64,000 bases of DNA from CALLCD01 sp039196965 (GCA_039196965.1 JBCCUK010000011.1:1-64000); one strand, 5' to 3'. Shown: positions 1 through 7,854, numbered from the stretch's first letter. The notes: generated by a model not told the origin, from the letters alone. Numbers and translations are program-made.

Positions 1-1
1 A

Positions 2-205
2 TTATTTGAAATCGCACAGGTTTTGAAGAAGAGCCCTGGATGGTTTTATGATAATCTCGGGTATCCTAAATTTGACACAGATGACCCGAAGGATATGGAC
101 GAGTTTCACAGGTGCCTTGAGCTTCTCTCCAGACTAAGAGGCACGTCACGTATGCCTGTTATCCGTGAGGTGCTGGAGTATGCTTCCTACTCGCTTGATC
201 AATAG
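2..205 (+). CDS. Hypothetical protein, 3' end only
   Basis: The reading frame is open from the left edge and ends at TAG 203-205, so this is probably the C-terminal 67 residues of a longer protein. An internal TTG at 23 could start a 60-aa product, but I see no good ribosome-binding site for it. The segment is acidic (a DTDDPKDMDEF stretch) and ends in a helical tail. I recognise no family. It converges on the lux operon and overlaps the last gene of that operon by 7 nt. The missing N-terminus limits what can be said. Confidence 0.45.
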   Translation, partial: LFEIAQVLKKSPGWFYDNLGYPKFDTDDPKDMDEFHRCLELLSRLRGTSRMPVIREVLEYASYSLDQ

Positions 206-447
206 TCCTCGGTTAGGTCGACCTGATCTTGTACTTGTCTAATATGTATTGCGCCAACTGTTTCACCCTGAACATATTTCCAGCGAGTAACAGAGACTTC
301 GGTCATTTGTAACAGGCGGAATAGTTCGTCGTTAAATTCCGGATCGTCTGTTTCCCACTGAGTTGATATTTTGGTGAAATTGCGGATTTTGCGATTCAAG
401 TCATCGGCAAGCTTCAGGTATTCAATTTGGTCCGGCGTGCCTGTCAT
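199..447 (-). CDS. Hypothetical 82-aa protein, last gene of the lux operon
   Basis: This small, charged protein has no signal peptide or membrane segment and I do not recognise it. Its ATG overlaps the TGA of the dioxygenase gene (ATGA at 444-447), so it is very likely translated by coupling and belongs to the luxR-luxI-phyH transcript. The position suggests a job linked to the signal or to the dioxygenase, but that is inference only. Confidence 0.7.
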   Translation of the reverse strand: MTGTPDQIEYLKLADDLNRKIRNFTKISTQWETDDPEFNDELFRLLQMTEVSVTRWKYVQGETVGAIHIRQVQDQVDLTEDY

Positions 448-1478
448 GCTGCCTCCACTTTCTCATTATCGAACGGTTCACGGGATGAGATAAGCATGTC
501 GTATAAATCTGAGATGCTGACCCCTGGCCATGGCGTTGGCCACACGATCGGATAATCGAGTGAATGTAATCTGTCGCCGTTTTTCAGATCGCTGATCGTA
601 TCGGTCTGAGGGAGCGCGCCGGGCTTGTCGAAGTAGCGCACATTATCGCCGGTATACCTGAACGAGATTGCCCGGCGTGGCTTGTCAGTTGTGTTTCCTC
701 CGGCACCGTGAATGGTGCGCACGTGGTGGATGATCACATCACCTGGCTCCACGTCGAAGCTGATAATGTCATATTGGGATTCATCCGCTTCGATATCAGG
801 ACATTTGGGATCTTCAGAGCCTGGGAACACAGTCTGGGAGAGAAACATATTCGGGGCGTAGGTTTCACCGGACTTGTGGGACCCTCGCACATATCGGGTA
901 ACGCCATTCGACAGATCTGAAGGATCAAGAGGTATCCAGACGATTACCGACTGATCACCGGAAATCTGGAAGTAGGTGAGGTCCTGATGGAAGGGTGTTT
1001 TTAGGCGGGTGTGTGGGGCTTTGACAAAGGTGGAATCCTCCCACCAGTTCAGTGTTTCCGTATCCAGCAGCTCGGCAACGATTTGAGGAATTTTTGAGTC
1101 GAATCCAACGCGCCTGATACCGCGGTGATTGCGCCAGTCTCCGACTTTATAGAGAAACAAGCCTTCGTCTTCATGATTATCGTCCTCAAACAAAGGGCGG
1201 GCCTCGTCGTCAGATTGAATGACTGCTGCCAGGCCATCAACGTCAAAGCGGTCTGCTTTCCCGACATCAATGCTGGAATTTCCATCCCAAACCTGACGAG
1301 CGATGCTTTCAAGATCATAGCTGGTTTTGGACTGCCCGTGATCCCTTAACTGACGAGCAAGAACGCTTCGTAGCATTCCAATTTCTTGTGGGTCGAGAAC
1401 GCCTCTCAGGCATACAACTCCATCCTCATCAAAGGTCTGCTTTTCAACTGCTGAAACTACTGACTGCGTGGTCATCAC
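444..1478 (-). CDS. Phytanoyl-CoA dioxygenase (PhyH) family protein in the lux operon
   Basis: This is a Fe(II)/2-oxoglutarate-dependent oxygenase of 344 aa, a usual length for the PhyH family. The iron-binding facial triad is visible: His164-x-Asp166 in the HQD motif and His257 in TIHGAGG, with Arg268/269 as candidate 2-oxoglutarate anchors. Family members hydroxylate acyl-CoA, fatty-acid-like or amino-acid-like substrates. The start overlaps the luxI stop (ATGA at 1475-1478) and the stop overlaps the next start, so it is co-translated with the AHL synthase. The inference is that it may oxidise the acyl chain of the signal or its acyl precursor. Alternatively it could serve an unrelated quorum-regulated pathway. 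The family is sure; the substrate is unknown. Confidence 0.88.
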   Translation of the reverse strand: MMTTQSVVSAVEKQTFDEDGVVCLRGVLDPQEIGMLRSVLARQLRDHGQSKTSYDLESIARQVWDGNSSIDVGKADRFDVDGLAAVIQSDDEARPLFEDDNHEDEGLFLYKVGDWRNHRGIRRVGFDSKIPQIVAELLDTETLNWWEDSTFVKAPHTRLKTPFHQDLTYFQISGDQSVIVWIPLDPSDLSNGVTRYVRGSHKSGETYAPNMFLSQTVFPGSEDPKCPDIEADESQYDIISFDVEPGDVIIHHVRTIHGAGGNTTDKPRRAISFRYTGDNVRYFDKPGALPQTDTISDLKNGDRLHSLDYPIVWPTPWPGVSISDLYDMLISSREPFDNEKVEAA

Positions 1479-2146
1479 GCCGCCTCCTTCTTTTTGAACT
1501 GGTCAAAATCCGGCCGCCCTGCAAGCGGTGATACGGCGTACGTCAATTGTACGTTTGGATTCTGCAAGTTCCGCCGAGCGGCGAGTACGGCTTGCTCATC
1601 TACAAGGCCGGTACCGGCAATATATGTGTCCTGATCTTTTTCGTCGAAATACGGTGTCCCGAGGGGTTCAACGGGCATCAGGGAATTGATGGTCTGATAG
1701 AATGCCGGTCCGGTGTACCAGGCAATTTTTTTGATGCCTACTGCAACGCAGTATTCGCAAACGCCCGCGCACATGCGCCACATGATCTCCATGTATTCCC
1801 GTTTGGAAGAAAGATTGCGACTGATACAAAAGCGCGATGATTCCCAAACGCTCGGGTCTCTCGGGGGCGGTTGTAAGTTACACCGTTCCGACCAGAGTTC
1901 GGAAACCATATAGGGACTAGTTGTTGGATTGAGGCGGCAGCAACCGATTACGTCATCGCGGTCCGTATCGACATAGACGAGATAAATGGTTTCTTCGGTA
2001 TCGAAGTCATCAATATCGATTTCATCATTTTGATTGGGAAATCGCCACCTCCATTGTTCAAAGCATACGTCGTGGCGCAGCACGAACATTTGGCGCAATC
2101 GATCGCGGACCAAATCTCGAACCTGGGGCGGGATAATTAAAATCAT
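1475..2146 (-). CDS. luxI: Acyl-homoserine-lactone synthase (LuxI family)
   Basis: LuxI enzymes make N-acyl-homoserine lactones from S-adenosylmethionine and an acyl-ACP or acyl-CoA. The protein is 223 aa, typical length, and keeps the conserved set: Arg24, Phe29, Trp34 in the N-terminal block, Asp49 (FDTEE), Arg71 (GCCRL), and Glu102/Arg105 (WESSR). The acyl chain cannot be read from sequence. The gene lies 73 nt downstream of luxR on the same strand, has a good AAAGGAG ribosome-binding site before its ATG, and overlaps phyH by 4 nt. It is probably controlled by the neighbouring LuxR. Confidence 0.93.
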   Translation of the reverse strand: MILIIPPQVRDLVRDRLRQMFVLRHDVCFEQWRWRFPNQNDEIDIDDFDTEETIYLVYVDTDRDDVIGCCRLNPTTSPYMVSELWSERCNLQPPPRDPSVWESSRFCISRNLSSKREYMEIMWRMCAGVCEYCVAVGIKKIAWYTGPAFYQTINSLMPVEPLGTPYFDEKDQDTYIAGTGLVDEQAVLAARRNLQNPNVQLTYAVSPLAGRPDFDQFKKKEAA

Positions 2147-2219
2147 GGCTCAACTCCTTTGACGGTTTGACCATGACACCGAACAGATTTGTCGCTTACT
2201 ATCCGATCGAGGGGTTGAC

Positions 2220-2948
2220 TTAGGGAACGATCAGATCGCGAACGATTGCAGTTGTACAAGCCTGTACGGTGTTGACAGCATCAAGTTTTGAACGCGCTCT
2301 TTTTAGCGCGTCTTTCACGGCTGCTTCGCTGATTGCCATAATTCGAGATGTCTCCCAGGCGGATTTACCTACACTGGCAAAGTGCAGAACGTCCACTTCC
2401 TGCGGTGAAAGGTCCTTCCGATTTGCTTTTGGGAAGGGCGGATGAAAGCTTTCGAGCTTTGAATAACAATGGAGCGATGCCAGTTCGATTTCGGAAAGGT
2501 CCTGTGGTGACACGTCTATGCCTTCACCGCCAATCGAGATCCCGCCCAACGGAGCACCAGGTCGGCGCATAGGGAACGTATATCCTTCACCGAGCTTGTG
2601 TTCCTTAGCCTCATCCATCATCAGTTTACCAAAGCGGGAAGCATGTGAGTAGGCATCGTCCCAGGAGAACCGGAACTTGCAGGCCATTGCATATTTTACG
2701 ACCGGATCATGAACGAGGTTCATGCCTTCAAACCTCTTATTGAGTAACTCACTTGGCCAGTTTGAGTGCATCATGGCCTTCTTTGCCTCGGGTCGCAGTG
2801 GATGTATGATTTGAGACACGAGGAAGTTCGAAAAACCGAAGCGCCTAACGAATAATATGTATCTGGCTAGCGTATCATCCGCTGATTGTGCTGTATCGAT
2901 AGACTTTAAGGTGCCAAGTATATCGGCATGGATACGGCCCTGTTCCAC
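2220..2948 (-). CDS. luxR: LuxR-family quorum-sensing regulator with altered ligand pocket
   Basis: This 242-aa protein has an N-terminal autoinducer-binding domain (about residues 20-165) and a C-terminal LuxR HTH (about 178-235, LSPQEVDVL ... GKSAWETS ... ISEAAVKDALKRARSKL). Aligned without gaps to TraR around the DPVVK motif, Asp81 (TraR Asp70) and Trp96 (Trp85) are kept. TraR Trp57 is Leu68 here and Tyr61 is Arg72, two positions that contact the lactone and amide in TraR. It starts with GTG preceded by GGAG. It is first in the luxR-luxI-phyH operon. The altered pocket could mean a non-standard ligand. Confidence 0.92.
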   Translation of the reverse strand: MEQGRIHADILGTLKSIDTAQSADDTLARYILFVRRFGFSNFLVSQIIHPLRPEAKKAMMHSNWPSELLNKRFEGMNLVHDPVVKYAMACKFRFSWDDAYSHASRFGKLMMDEAKEHKLGEGYTFPMRRPGAPLGGISIGGEGIDVSPQDLSEIELASLHCYSKLESFHPPFPKANRKDLSPQEVDVLHFASVGKSAWETSRIMAISEAAVKDALKRARSKLDAVNTVQACTTAIVRDLIVP

Positions 2949-2978
2949 GCAAAAGCTCCATCAGCCAGTTCCCTAACG

Positions 2979-2992
2979 TTAACTGTAGTTAA
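2979..2992. promoter_or_regulatory. Candidate regulator-binding inverted repeat upstream of luxR
   Basis: TTAAC-TGTA-GTTAA is a perfect 5-bp inverted repeat with a 4-nt spacer, 31 nt upstream of the luxR GTG. It sits where a lux box would be but is AT-rich and does not match the classic ACCTGT...ACAGGT form. It may be a LuxR operator or chance. Confidence 0.3.
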
Positions 2993-3029
2993 TTTCGCTC
3001 AAAAGGCGAATCTAAAATTGTTTTCGAAC

Positions 3030-3233
3030 TTATAATTTCTCTGCTGAATGCGCGTACCGCAAAACGGCGCGATGCCCTTCCAGAGTAGTTGAATCGAAGC
3101 CATACGCCTCCATCAACTCAGAGCGCAGACGTATGAGAGTACGGGGATAAGTTCTGGCAAGAGCCTGATAGAACGGTGTAGTAAGATTATCGATAGCGTC
3201 GAGCTCGTGGTTTAGTTTTTCCCAATTTATCAA
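3030..3233 (-). CDS. Hypothetical 67-aa protein
   Basis: This is a small soluble helical protein with no recognised family. The start is TTG, chosen because AAAGGA lies 8 nt upstream. It is upstream of luxR on the same strand with an 81-nt gap that holds the candidate luxR operator, so it is probably a separate unit. Function unknown. Confidence 0.5.
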   Translation of the reverse strand: MINWEKLNHELDAIDNLTTPFYQALARTYPRTLIRLRSELMEAYGFDSTTLEGHRAVLRYAHSAEKL

Positions 3234-3566
3234 CGATTTAATCCTTTCGTTCTCGGTTGAAAATCCGGATTATCTCACGATCGGCTAAGGCCGGGGATAG
3301 ATTTGAAGGCGGACAGCGTCGCCTGGCAGCGCCTCAATTGAGTCAGGTCGAACAATAGTTTGATCTCAACTGATTCAAACAATTAATTTGTAATGGAATA
3401 ACATGCTTAGCGGTGGGGATAAGACTAAGAGTGATTATCAGGGCTGCACTTGCCCGCTCTGGTTGTTCTGCATGCTTTCTTTCCATTGTGTGACGAGTTG
3501 CTGCAGTCACATTGGCTACATCTGCTCAGCCATCAAGATCTGCCTTAAGCCAAATCCCGATTCTCG
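3234..3566. other. Intergenic region without a supported gene
   Basis: I see no convincing coding region here. A 69-aa plus-strand frame (3403-3612) is cysteine-rich and shadow-like, with no ribosome-binding site. The promoter of the 67-aa gene is expected near 3235-3290. Confidence 0.4.
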
Positions 3567-3582
3567 ACGTCTTCTTTGGGTC
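3567..3582 (+). repeat. Dispersed repeat copy 1 (ACGTCTTCTTTGGGTC)
   Basis: First of six copies of a short imperfect repeat, core ACGTCTnCTTTTGGTC. It abuts the stop codon of the macrodomain-like gene. Further copies follow at 4710, 5321, 6078-6143, 6759 and 7517. Confidence 0.55.
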
Positions 3583-4609
3583 ATTTGCCGAACAACGCAG
3601 CTGCAGCCTTAGACTTCTCATATTCTTGCACAAGCTTCTGGATTCGATCGTTTGAGCGACCATAGCTGACGATCCTACAGTCCAGATCATAATGCATGTG
3701 ATCAACCGCGGCGGCCAATATCGCCTCTTCAATCCAGTGAGGTGGATTACCGAAAACCCCTCCGCCAACCAGTGTTAGGAAGACACGGTTGTTGCCGGTA
3801 CGTGACGCATTACTGGCGGCAATTCCGAATGTAGCCCCATAGGTAGCGCGTAAGATCAATCTAGCGAATGGTTCCCAAGATGCTGGTTCGAAAATCGAAT
3901 ATCCGATGGGCAGAGCCGAACAATAGACTTGCGACACCAATTGCGCAGCGTCAGTTGTCGTAACTTCTGTGTCCCACTGGATGCCAACGCAAAGCTGTCG
4001 CTCCAGATCTTCAATCTCTTCAGACGGCAACGAGGATAGATGTTGCTGAAGTGCGTCGAGACTGTCCTCAGTCGCAAAGGCATAGCCATTCTGCATTCGC
4101 CAATAGCCATTTTGATCATTATCTAGCAGCTTTCCAATTCTGGAGAGGCAATCGACCTGCCGGTCAGATGACTGACCAATCTGTCCATCAATATCGACAA
4201 AGTAATTTCGGAAGATTGTTCCAGCCCCGCACGAAATCGCACAGGCTGGCCCTTGAGTGTGATCTCGTTCATAGATGCCTACTCCGTGCTCCGGCGTGAG
4301 ATTGGGCGATGCCATCTCGAGTAGGTTAAATTGAGACGCGGCCTGAAACAAAGCACCTGCGTTGTCTACTTCTCTATGAAGCTTTGCTACATCGCCGACT
4401 TGTTCTGAGAGGCGCAATTGTGGTCGATTACTAGAAGCGAAAGGTCTTCTTGCTTTGATCTCTTGAAGAGCTGATACCTCCAGTCGGCCGCAGATAAAGC
4501 TCCGCTCATTTGCCGTTGATCGCAGAACGCTGCCTTCCAAGATCAACTTGCGACGTACGGTTTCTGGATCACTCTCGGTGAAACCAACAAGGTCTTCAAA
4601 CCAACTCAA
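3581..4609 (-). CDS. Macrodomain-like conserved protein
   Basis: This 342-aa soluble protein belongs to a conserved hypothetical family I recognise from its signature blocks: SWFEDLVGF at the N-terminus, NAGALFQAASQFNLLEM and GPACAISCGAGTIFRNYFV in the middle, and VFLTLVGGGVFGN near the C-terminus. The glycine-rich GGGVFGN loop and surrounding pattern resemble macrodomain (ADP-ribose-binding) folds; actual ADP-ribose binding is inference. It starts with TTG (leucine-like SWFEDL context) with GGAG 9 nt upstream. It stands alone between two repeat copies, in the opposite orientation to the next two genes, which fits acquisition as an independent unit. Confidence 0.75.
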   Translation of the reverse strand: MSWFEDLVGFTESDPETVRRKLILEGSVLRSTANERSFICGRLEVSALQEIKARRPFASSNRPQLRLSEQVGDVAKLHREVDNAGALFQAASQFNLLEMASPNLTPEHGVGIYERDHTQGPACAISCGAGTIFRNYFVDIDGQIGQSSDRQVDCLSRIGKLLDNDQNGYWRMQNGYAFATEDSLDALQQHLSSLPSEEIEDLERQLCVGIQWDTEVTTTDAAQLVSQVYCSALPIGYSIFEPASWEPFARLILRATYGATFGIAASNASRTGNNRVFLTLVGGGVFGNPPHWIEEAILAAAVDHMHYDLDCRIVSYGRSNDRIQKLVQEYEKSKAAAALFGK

Positions 4610-4709
4610 TTCGAATGCTCCGGGGCGAGTTTCGTCATGTAATCTTCTGTGTTCCTACTGATATCGCTATACGGGTCGAAAGCTGCCATCAGCCTGTTTT
4701 AAGCTGCTT

Positions 4710-4725
4710 ACGTCTCTTTTTGGTC
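4710..4725 (+). repeat. Dispersed repeat copy 2 (ACGTCTCTTTTTGGTC)
   Basis: Second copy, followed by GGGGGCTGCTATAG. The preceding GGTCGAAAGCTGCCATC (4674-4690) looks like a second element of the same family. It lies between the macrodomain-like gene and the next gene. Confidence 0.6.
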
Positions 4726-4775
4726 GGGGGCTGCTATAGTTGATAAAGCCGGACAGGTGCCGTAGCCATCTCTCT

Positions 4776-5270
4776 ATGGCGGTTTGGCAGTTCACATTTC
4801 ACTATGTCGAAAGACTAGCCGTAGAGAAGCTTGACGGGCCAGACGCCATAGTTCTCAGTGCTTTTCGCCCGGTTGATCTTGAACCATTCGATATTGATGC
4901 TGAAACAACAAGCTATTGGAAAGATCGTTCGCCCTATTCCTATGCTAAAGTCATGAAATCAATGCTGCCACCACGAACGTCGTGGAGCGACGATGCATTG
5001 ATGTTTGGGGAGGAGAACGGCGACAGCGTCGAGCTTTGGGATGATGACGTCCGCATTCGCTTAGACATTCGAAGCTACAATGAGCCTCTTGTCAGGCAGC
5101 TTGTGGAATTAGCCGCAGCGGACGATCTAAAGCTAGCTATGAGTGAAACTGGCCGAGTTATAGCACCGACCTATGAGAAGCTAATCAGGGAAATCAAAAA
5201 TTCACGGGCAATGAAGTTCATCTTAGACCCGAAAGGCCTGTTCGATATGATCGCAAAGGAGTCGGATTAG
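4776..5270 (+). CDS. Conserved hypothetical protein (164 aa)
   Basis: The start is set at ATG 4776 (MAVWQFTFHYVERLAVE), because the frame upstream reads into repeat DNA. The protein is soluble and acidic with no signal peptide. The opening 'AVWQFTFH' and a central charged region (ENGDSVELWDDDVRIRLDIRS) suggest a small immunity- or tail-like alpha/beta protein, but I cannot name a family. It lies between repeat copies 2 and 3 with no operon partner. It is likely real, given its length and even composition. Confidence 0.65.
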   Translation: MAVWQFTFHYVERLAVEKLDGPDAIVLSAFRPVDLEPFDIDAETTSYWKDRSPYSYAKVMKSMLPPRTSWSDDALMFGEENGDSVELWDDDVRIRLDIRSYNEPLVRQLVELAAADDLKLAMSETGRVIAPTYEKLIREIKNSRAMKFILDPKGLFDMIAKESD

Positions 5271-5320
5271 CGATCTTCTGAAGTTTCTAAAGCTGCCCTG
5301 AGCTGAATTTGGTGGGTCTG

Positions 5321-5336
5321 ACGTCTCCTTTGGGTC
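5321..5336 (+). repeat. Dispersed repeat copy 3 (ACGTCTCCTTTGGGTC)
   Basis: Third copy, followed by ATAAGTGGAAGCTG. It lies 50 nt after one gene and 40 nt before the next. Confidence 0.6.
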
Positions 5337-5375
5337 ATAAGTGGAAGCTGGGCGCACTCCGCGGTATGAAGAGGC

Positions 5376-6071
5376 ATGGTATACTACTGGAATCAGGAAT
5401 ACTTTGAAGGTCTCAAAGAGATTGGGGAAGCTTACGCTCAGCGAAAAGGATATGAGCTTTTCGGCGAGTATTGTCTCCAAAAGGAATTAGGTCTGAAAAA
5501 GCGAGCCAATCAAACATCGCTTAAATTTGTAAATCGCTTGCAGCAGCAGTCGATATCTCATCGAAGAAACGCCGTAATGCAACTTTGCGAGTTGGACCAA
5601 TGTAACCCAGAAGTTCACTCTCTTATCAATCATCATTTAGCGATACTGATTCAAACGACGCTCTTTGAGTGGAGCGAAAGCGAACCATCTTCAGCTGTTT
5701 CACATAGATGGGAGGCAATCTATGGCAGATATGATCGAAAGGGCCACGCTCTAGAGAAGGCGCTCAAACTAGCACCGGACGATCAGATGATCATTATTCG
5801 AAAATGTAGTTTGCTGGCCTATGAACTCGAGCATATGGTGCACCACCTTAACCAGAACATTATGCTGGGCGACGAAGCGGACGCCCGCGCCATATTAGCC
5901 GAACTTCAGAAATTATGCGGGCGCATCTCTCAGAGCGAGCAGAGTGGACACTTTGAAAGCGAGCTAAGCTACTACACTGAGTTGTTTGAACTCTGGGAAC
6001 AATATCATGTTGACGGTATTGAACGGGGTTTTGTTGAATGGGCGAAGGATACAGCAGACTTCGACTGGTAA
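5376..6071 (+). CDS. Hypothetical protein (231 aa), helical
   Basis: An intracellular protein, probably all-helical, with no transmembrane or signal segment. Helix-rich stretches (EALKLAPDD-type turn near residue 130, EHMVHHLNQNIMLGDEADARAILAE) resemble TPR-like or four-helix architecture, but no motif is diagnostic. The ATG at 5376 begins MVYYWNQEYF; Shine-Dalgarno support is weak. It is flanked by repeat copies 3 and 4. Function unknown. Confidence 0.65.
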   Translation: MVYYWNQEYFEGLKEIGEAYAQRKGYELFGEYCLQKELGLKKRANQTSLKFVNRLQQQSISHRRNAVMQLCELDQCNPEVHSLINHHLAILIQTTLFEWSESEPSSAVSHRWEAIYGRYDRKGHALEKALKLAPDDQMIIIRKCSLLAYELEHMVHHLNQNIMLGDEADARAILAELQKLCGRISQSEQSGHFESELSYYTELFELWEQYHVDGIERGFVEWAKDTADFDW

Positions 6072-6077
6072 GTCGCT

Positions 6078-6143
6078 AACGTCTCCTCTGCCGCCGAGAG
6101 GAGACCAAAGCCGACTTCCGGCTTCTTACGGCTCCTTTTGGTC
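6078..6143 (+). repeat. Dispersed repeat copy 4 with a perfect 9-bp hairpin
   Basis: GTCTCCTCT (6081-6089) pairs perfectly with AGAGGAGAC (6097-6105) over a 7-nt loop GCCGCCG. A further core copy ACGGCTCCTTTTGGTC is at 6128-6143. So two repeat units, one inverted on itself, occupy the gap between genes. No T-run follows the stem, so it is not a standard terminator. Confidence 0.6.
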
Positions 6144-6183
6144 AAGGGGAGACTTAGCTTCATAACTGCCATAAACTGAGAGG

Positions 6184-6690
6184 ATGCTTCGATATTCTTT
6201 GTTGATCATTTCTAGCCTCGCAATCTTGTTCGGATGCGATGCAACAAACGGTGCGAATAATTCAGATAACTTATGGTATATTTTTCCCGTCGATCAGGCC
6301 CATTTGGTTGAGAGGCAATGTTCTCGTCCATCGCCAGGACCAATTGATGAAACTTGGCAGCCGACCGAGACAACCATTGTCAATCTACTGGAGCCTTTAA
6401 GGGAGCTACTCCAACACGAGATTGAAGAATACAACACCCGTTTTGCGCGCCGCAATATCGCCGCACAAGCAGAGGCTTTAGACTACTCTTTTCAGTTTGC
6501 TGGCTTGGTTATCGAAGGCCAGAAAGTGATCTACGTGAACGGCATGCAGTCAAAAGAAGTGAACAGCTTATTAGGTGGCGATATTTCGAGCCTCTTCCTG
6601 ATTTGTGATGGGGGTGCGATCACGTTTGGGGTTGAGTATGTGGTTTCGGAGAGGACATTTCGAAACTTTCAATTCAACGGCCATGCATAG
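6184..6690 (+). CDS. Putative lipoprotein (168 aa)
   Basis: The N-terminus MLRYSLLIISSLAILFGC is a lipoprotein signal peptide with a lipobox ending at Cys18. The mature part (about 150 aa) shows no recognised domain and has two further cysteines (Cys45 and one near residue 140), possibly a disulfide. It is predicted to be membrane-anchored in the periplasm. It converges on the SpoU methylase gene and sits between repeat copies 4 and 5. Confidence 0.7.
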   Translation: MLRYSLLIISSLAILFGCDATNGANNSDNLWYIFPVDQAHLVERQCSRPSPGPIDETWQPTETTIVNLLEPLRELLQHEIEEYNTRFARRNIAAQAEALDYSFQFAGLVIEGQKVIYVNGMQSKEVNSLLGGDISSLFLICDGGAITFGVEYVVSERTFRNFQFNGHA

Positions 6691-6758
6691 GTTGTCGAGA
6701 CTAGCAAATGCTTCGTCTTCGCCGCCGGACGCTTCCTTAAGTTGGATTCGGCACTCTA

Positions 6759-6774
6759 ACGGCAGCTTTTGGTC
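6759..6774 (+). repeat. Dispersed repeat copy 5 (ACGGCAGCTTTTGGTC)
   Basis: Fifth copy, in the convergent gap between the lipoprotein gene and the SpoU methylase gene. Confidence 0.5.
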
Positions 6775-6794
6775 AATCTCAGTCGAATTTGACT

Positions 6795-7454
6795 TTACCG
6801 CGACTGTTGTTCTCTGGACATCACAGTTGGCAGGGCTTCGGATCGCTTGCCCCTCTGTCGGCCTTTTCTGTACTGGCTTTGATACTCCCGGCGCTGTTTT
6901 GCAATTTCGTATAGGACGATGCCTGAGCTGGTGCCGAGATTGAGACTCTCGATCATCCCAAACATAGGGATCGCTATGCACAATTCGCTTGCATCGGCAG
7001 CAACTGAACTGATGCCTCGCGTTTCATTACCAAACCAAACGGCGAGCTTGGTATGCTGGGTATAATCGCCCTCGTGTAAATATATGTTCGTTTTACCCTT
7101 GATATGAGGTGACGTCACAACAGAAACAAAATTGTTTTTCTTCAAGTGTTCTAAACATGCCGCCGTGCTGTCAAAGCGCTTCACAAAAGTCCACTTGACC
7201 GCTGATACGGATGTTTTGGAAAGTGAGCGGCGTTCTCGCATATCTTGCCAATCGTCGGGCAGTGAATTTCTTGGATCTACGATATAAATTTTCTCAACAC
7301 CAAGTGCGTTCGCATTTCGAATAACAGTCCCAATATTCTTGATGTTGGTTGGATCTTCCAAGACCGCAATTAGGTTCTTACAACGGAAATCTTTGATTTC
7401 GTTCGCTCGTTTACGGACCGAGTTTTTTGACTTCTTTGTTTCGTTTTCTTCCAT
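6795..7454 (-). CDS. TrmH/SpoU-family RNA 2'-O-methyltransferase
   Basis: SPOUT enzymes transfer methyl from S-adenosylmethionine to a ribose 2'-OH of tRNA or rRNA. All three SpoU motifs are present: motif 1 NIGTVIRNA (from residue 40), motif 2 WFGNETRGIS (about 145) and motif 3 IPMFGMIESLNLGTSSGIVLYE (about 165-185), which forms the knot and cofactor site. At 219 aa it is a catalytic domain with a short basic N-terminal extension and a basic tail, close to TrmH in size. The RNA target cannot be read. It is monocistronic, bounded by repeat copies 5 and 6, so it may be a mobile extra copy rather than the housekeeping enzyme. Confidence 0.9.
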   Translation of the reverse strand: MEENETKKSKNSVRKRANEIKDFRCKNLIAVLEDPTNIKNIGTVIRNANALGVEKIYIVDPRNSLPDDWQDMRERRSLSKTSVSAVKWTFVKRFDSTAACLEHLKKNNFVSVVTSPHIKGKTNIYLHEGDYTQHTKLAVWFGNETRGISSVAADASELCIAIPMFGMIESLNLGTSSGIVLYEIAKQRREYQSQYRKGRQRGKRSEALPTVMSREQQSR

Positions 7455-7516
7455 AGATCCATACTACAGAACCAGTCGTTGCAAGCAAAGCGTCACATGA
7501 CACCGCTGCTTAGTAC

Positions 7517-7541
7517 GTCCGCTATGCCGCCGAGAGCGGAC
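7517..7541 (+). repeat. Dispersed repeat copy 6 with 7-bp hairpin
   Basis: GTCCGCT (7517-7523) pairs with AGCGGAC (7535-7541). The loop shares GCCGCCGAG with the hairpin of copy 4. It precedes CTTTAGG in the same layout as other copies. It marks the right end of the repeat-separated stretch. Confidence 0.5.
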
Positions 7542-7602
7542 TTTAGGATTCGCGTCGCTATGCATTGGTAATTGGGCAGTACCTCGGCTCTTACGATCCA
7601 CG

Positions 7603-7854
7603 TTATAAGGGCCACCAAGGCGGACGAAATCCATCAACAAAGGCCAGCATTGCTGTAGTAACCGGGCCTGAGACCTCCTTTTGGCCTCTTCGCATCTTGC
7701 CTATGGCAACCGGTCCATTAGCTGACAGTCCAAGAGCGTCTGCTAGTTCTTCGTCGGACAGTCCGAGCTGCAATCTGATTTTTTCAAATTGGCCAGCTGA
7801 CAGGCGAGGCTTGGTAATGTCGCCCGTTTCAATTTGGGTGTGTTCTTCTCCCAT
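7603..7854 (-). CDS. Small HTH protein, last gene of the hairpin-leader operon
   Basis: This 83-aa protein has an HTH-like core (residues about 18-60: LSAGQFEKIRLQLGLSDEELADALGLSANGPVAIGKMRRGQKEVSGPV) like XRE-type DNA-binding or phage Cro-like domains. The C-terminal PPWWPL tail is unusual. The ATG has GGAG 6 nt upstream, and the leader carries hairpin copy A. It is last in the minus-strand operon and may autoregulate it (inference). Confidence 0.7.
   Translation of the reverse strand: MGEEHTQIETGDITKPRLSAGQFEKIRLQLGLSDEELADALGLSANGPVAIGKMRRGQKEVSGPVTTAMLAFVDGFRPPWWPL

Noticed and set aside
3567..7541. Integron attC sites between the cassette-like genes
   Set aside because: The repeats lack the RYYYAAC and GTTRRRY ends and the L/R box layout of attC, and no integron-type integrase is seen.
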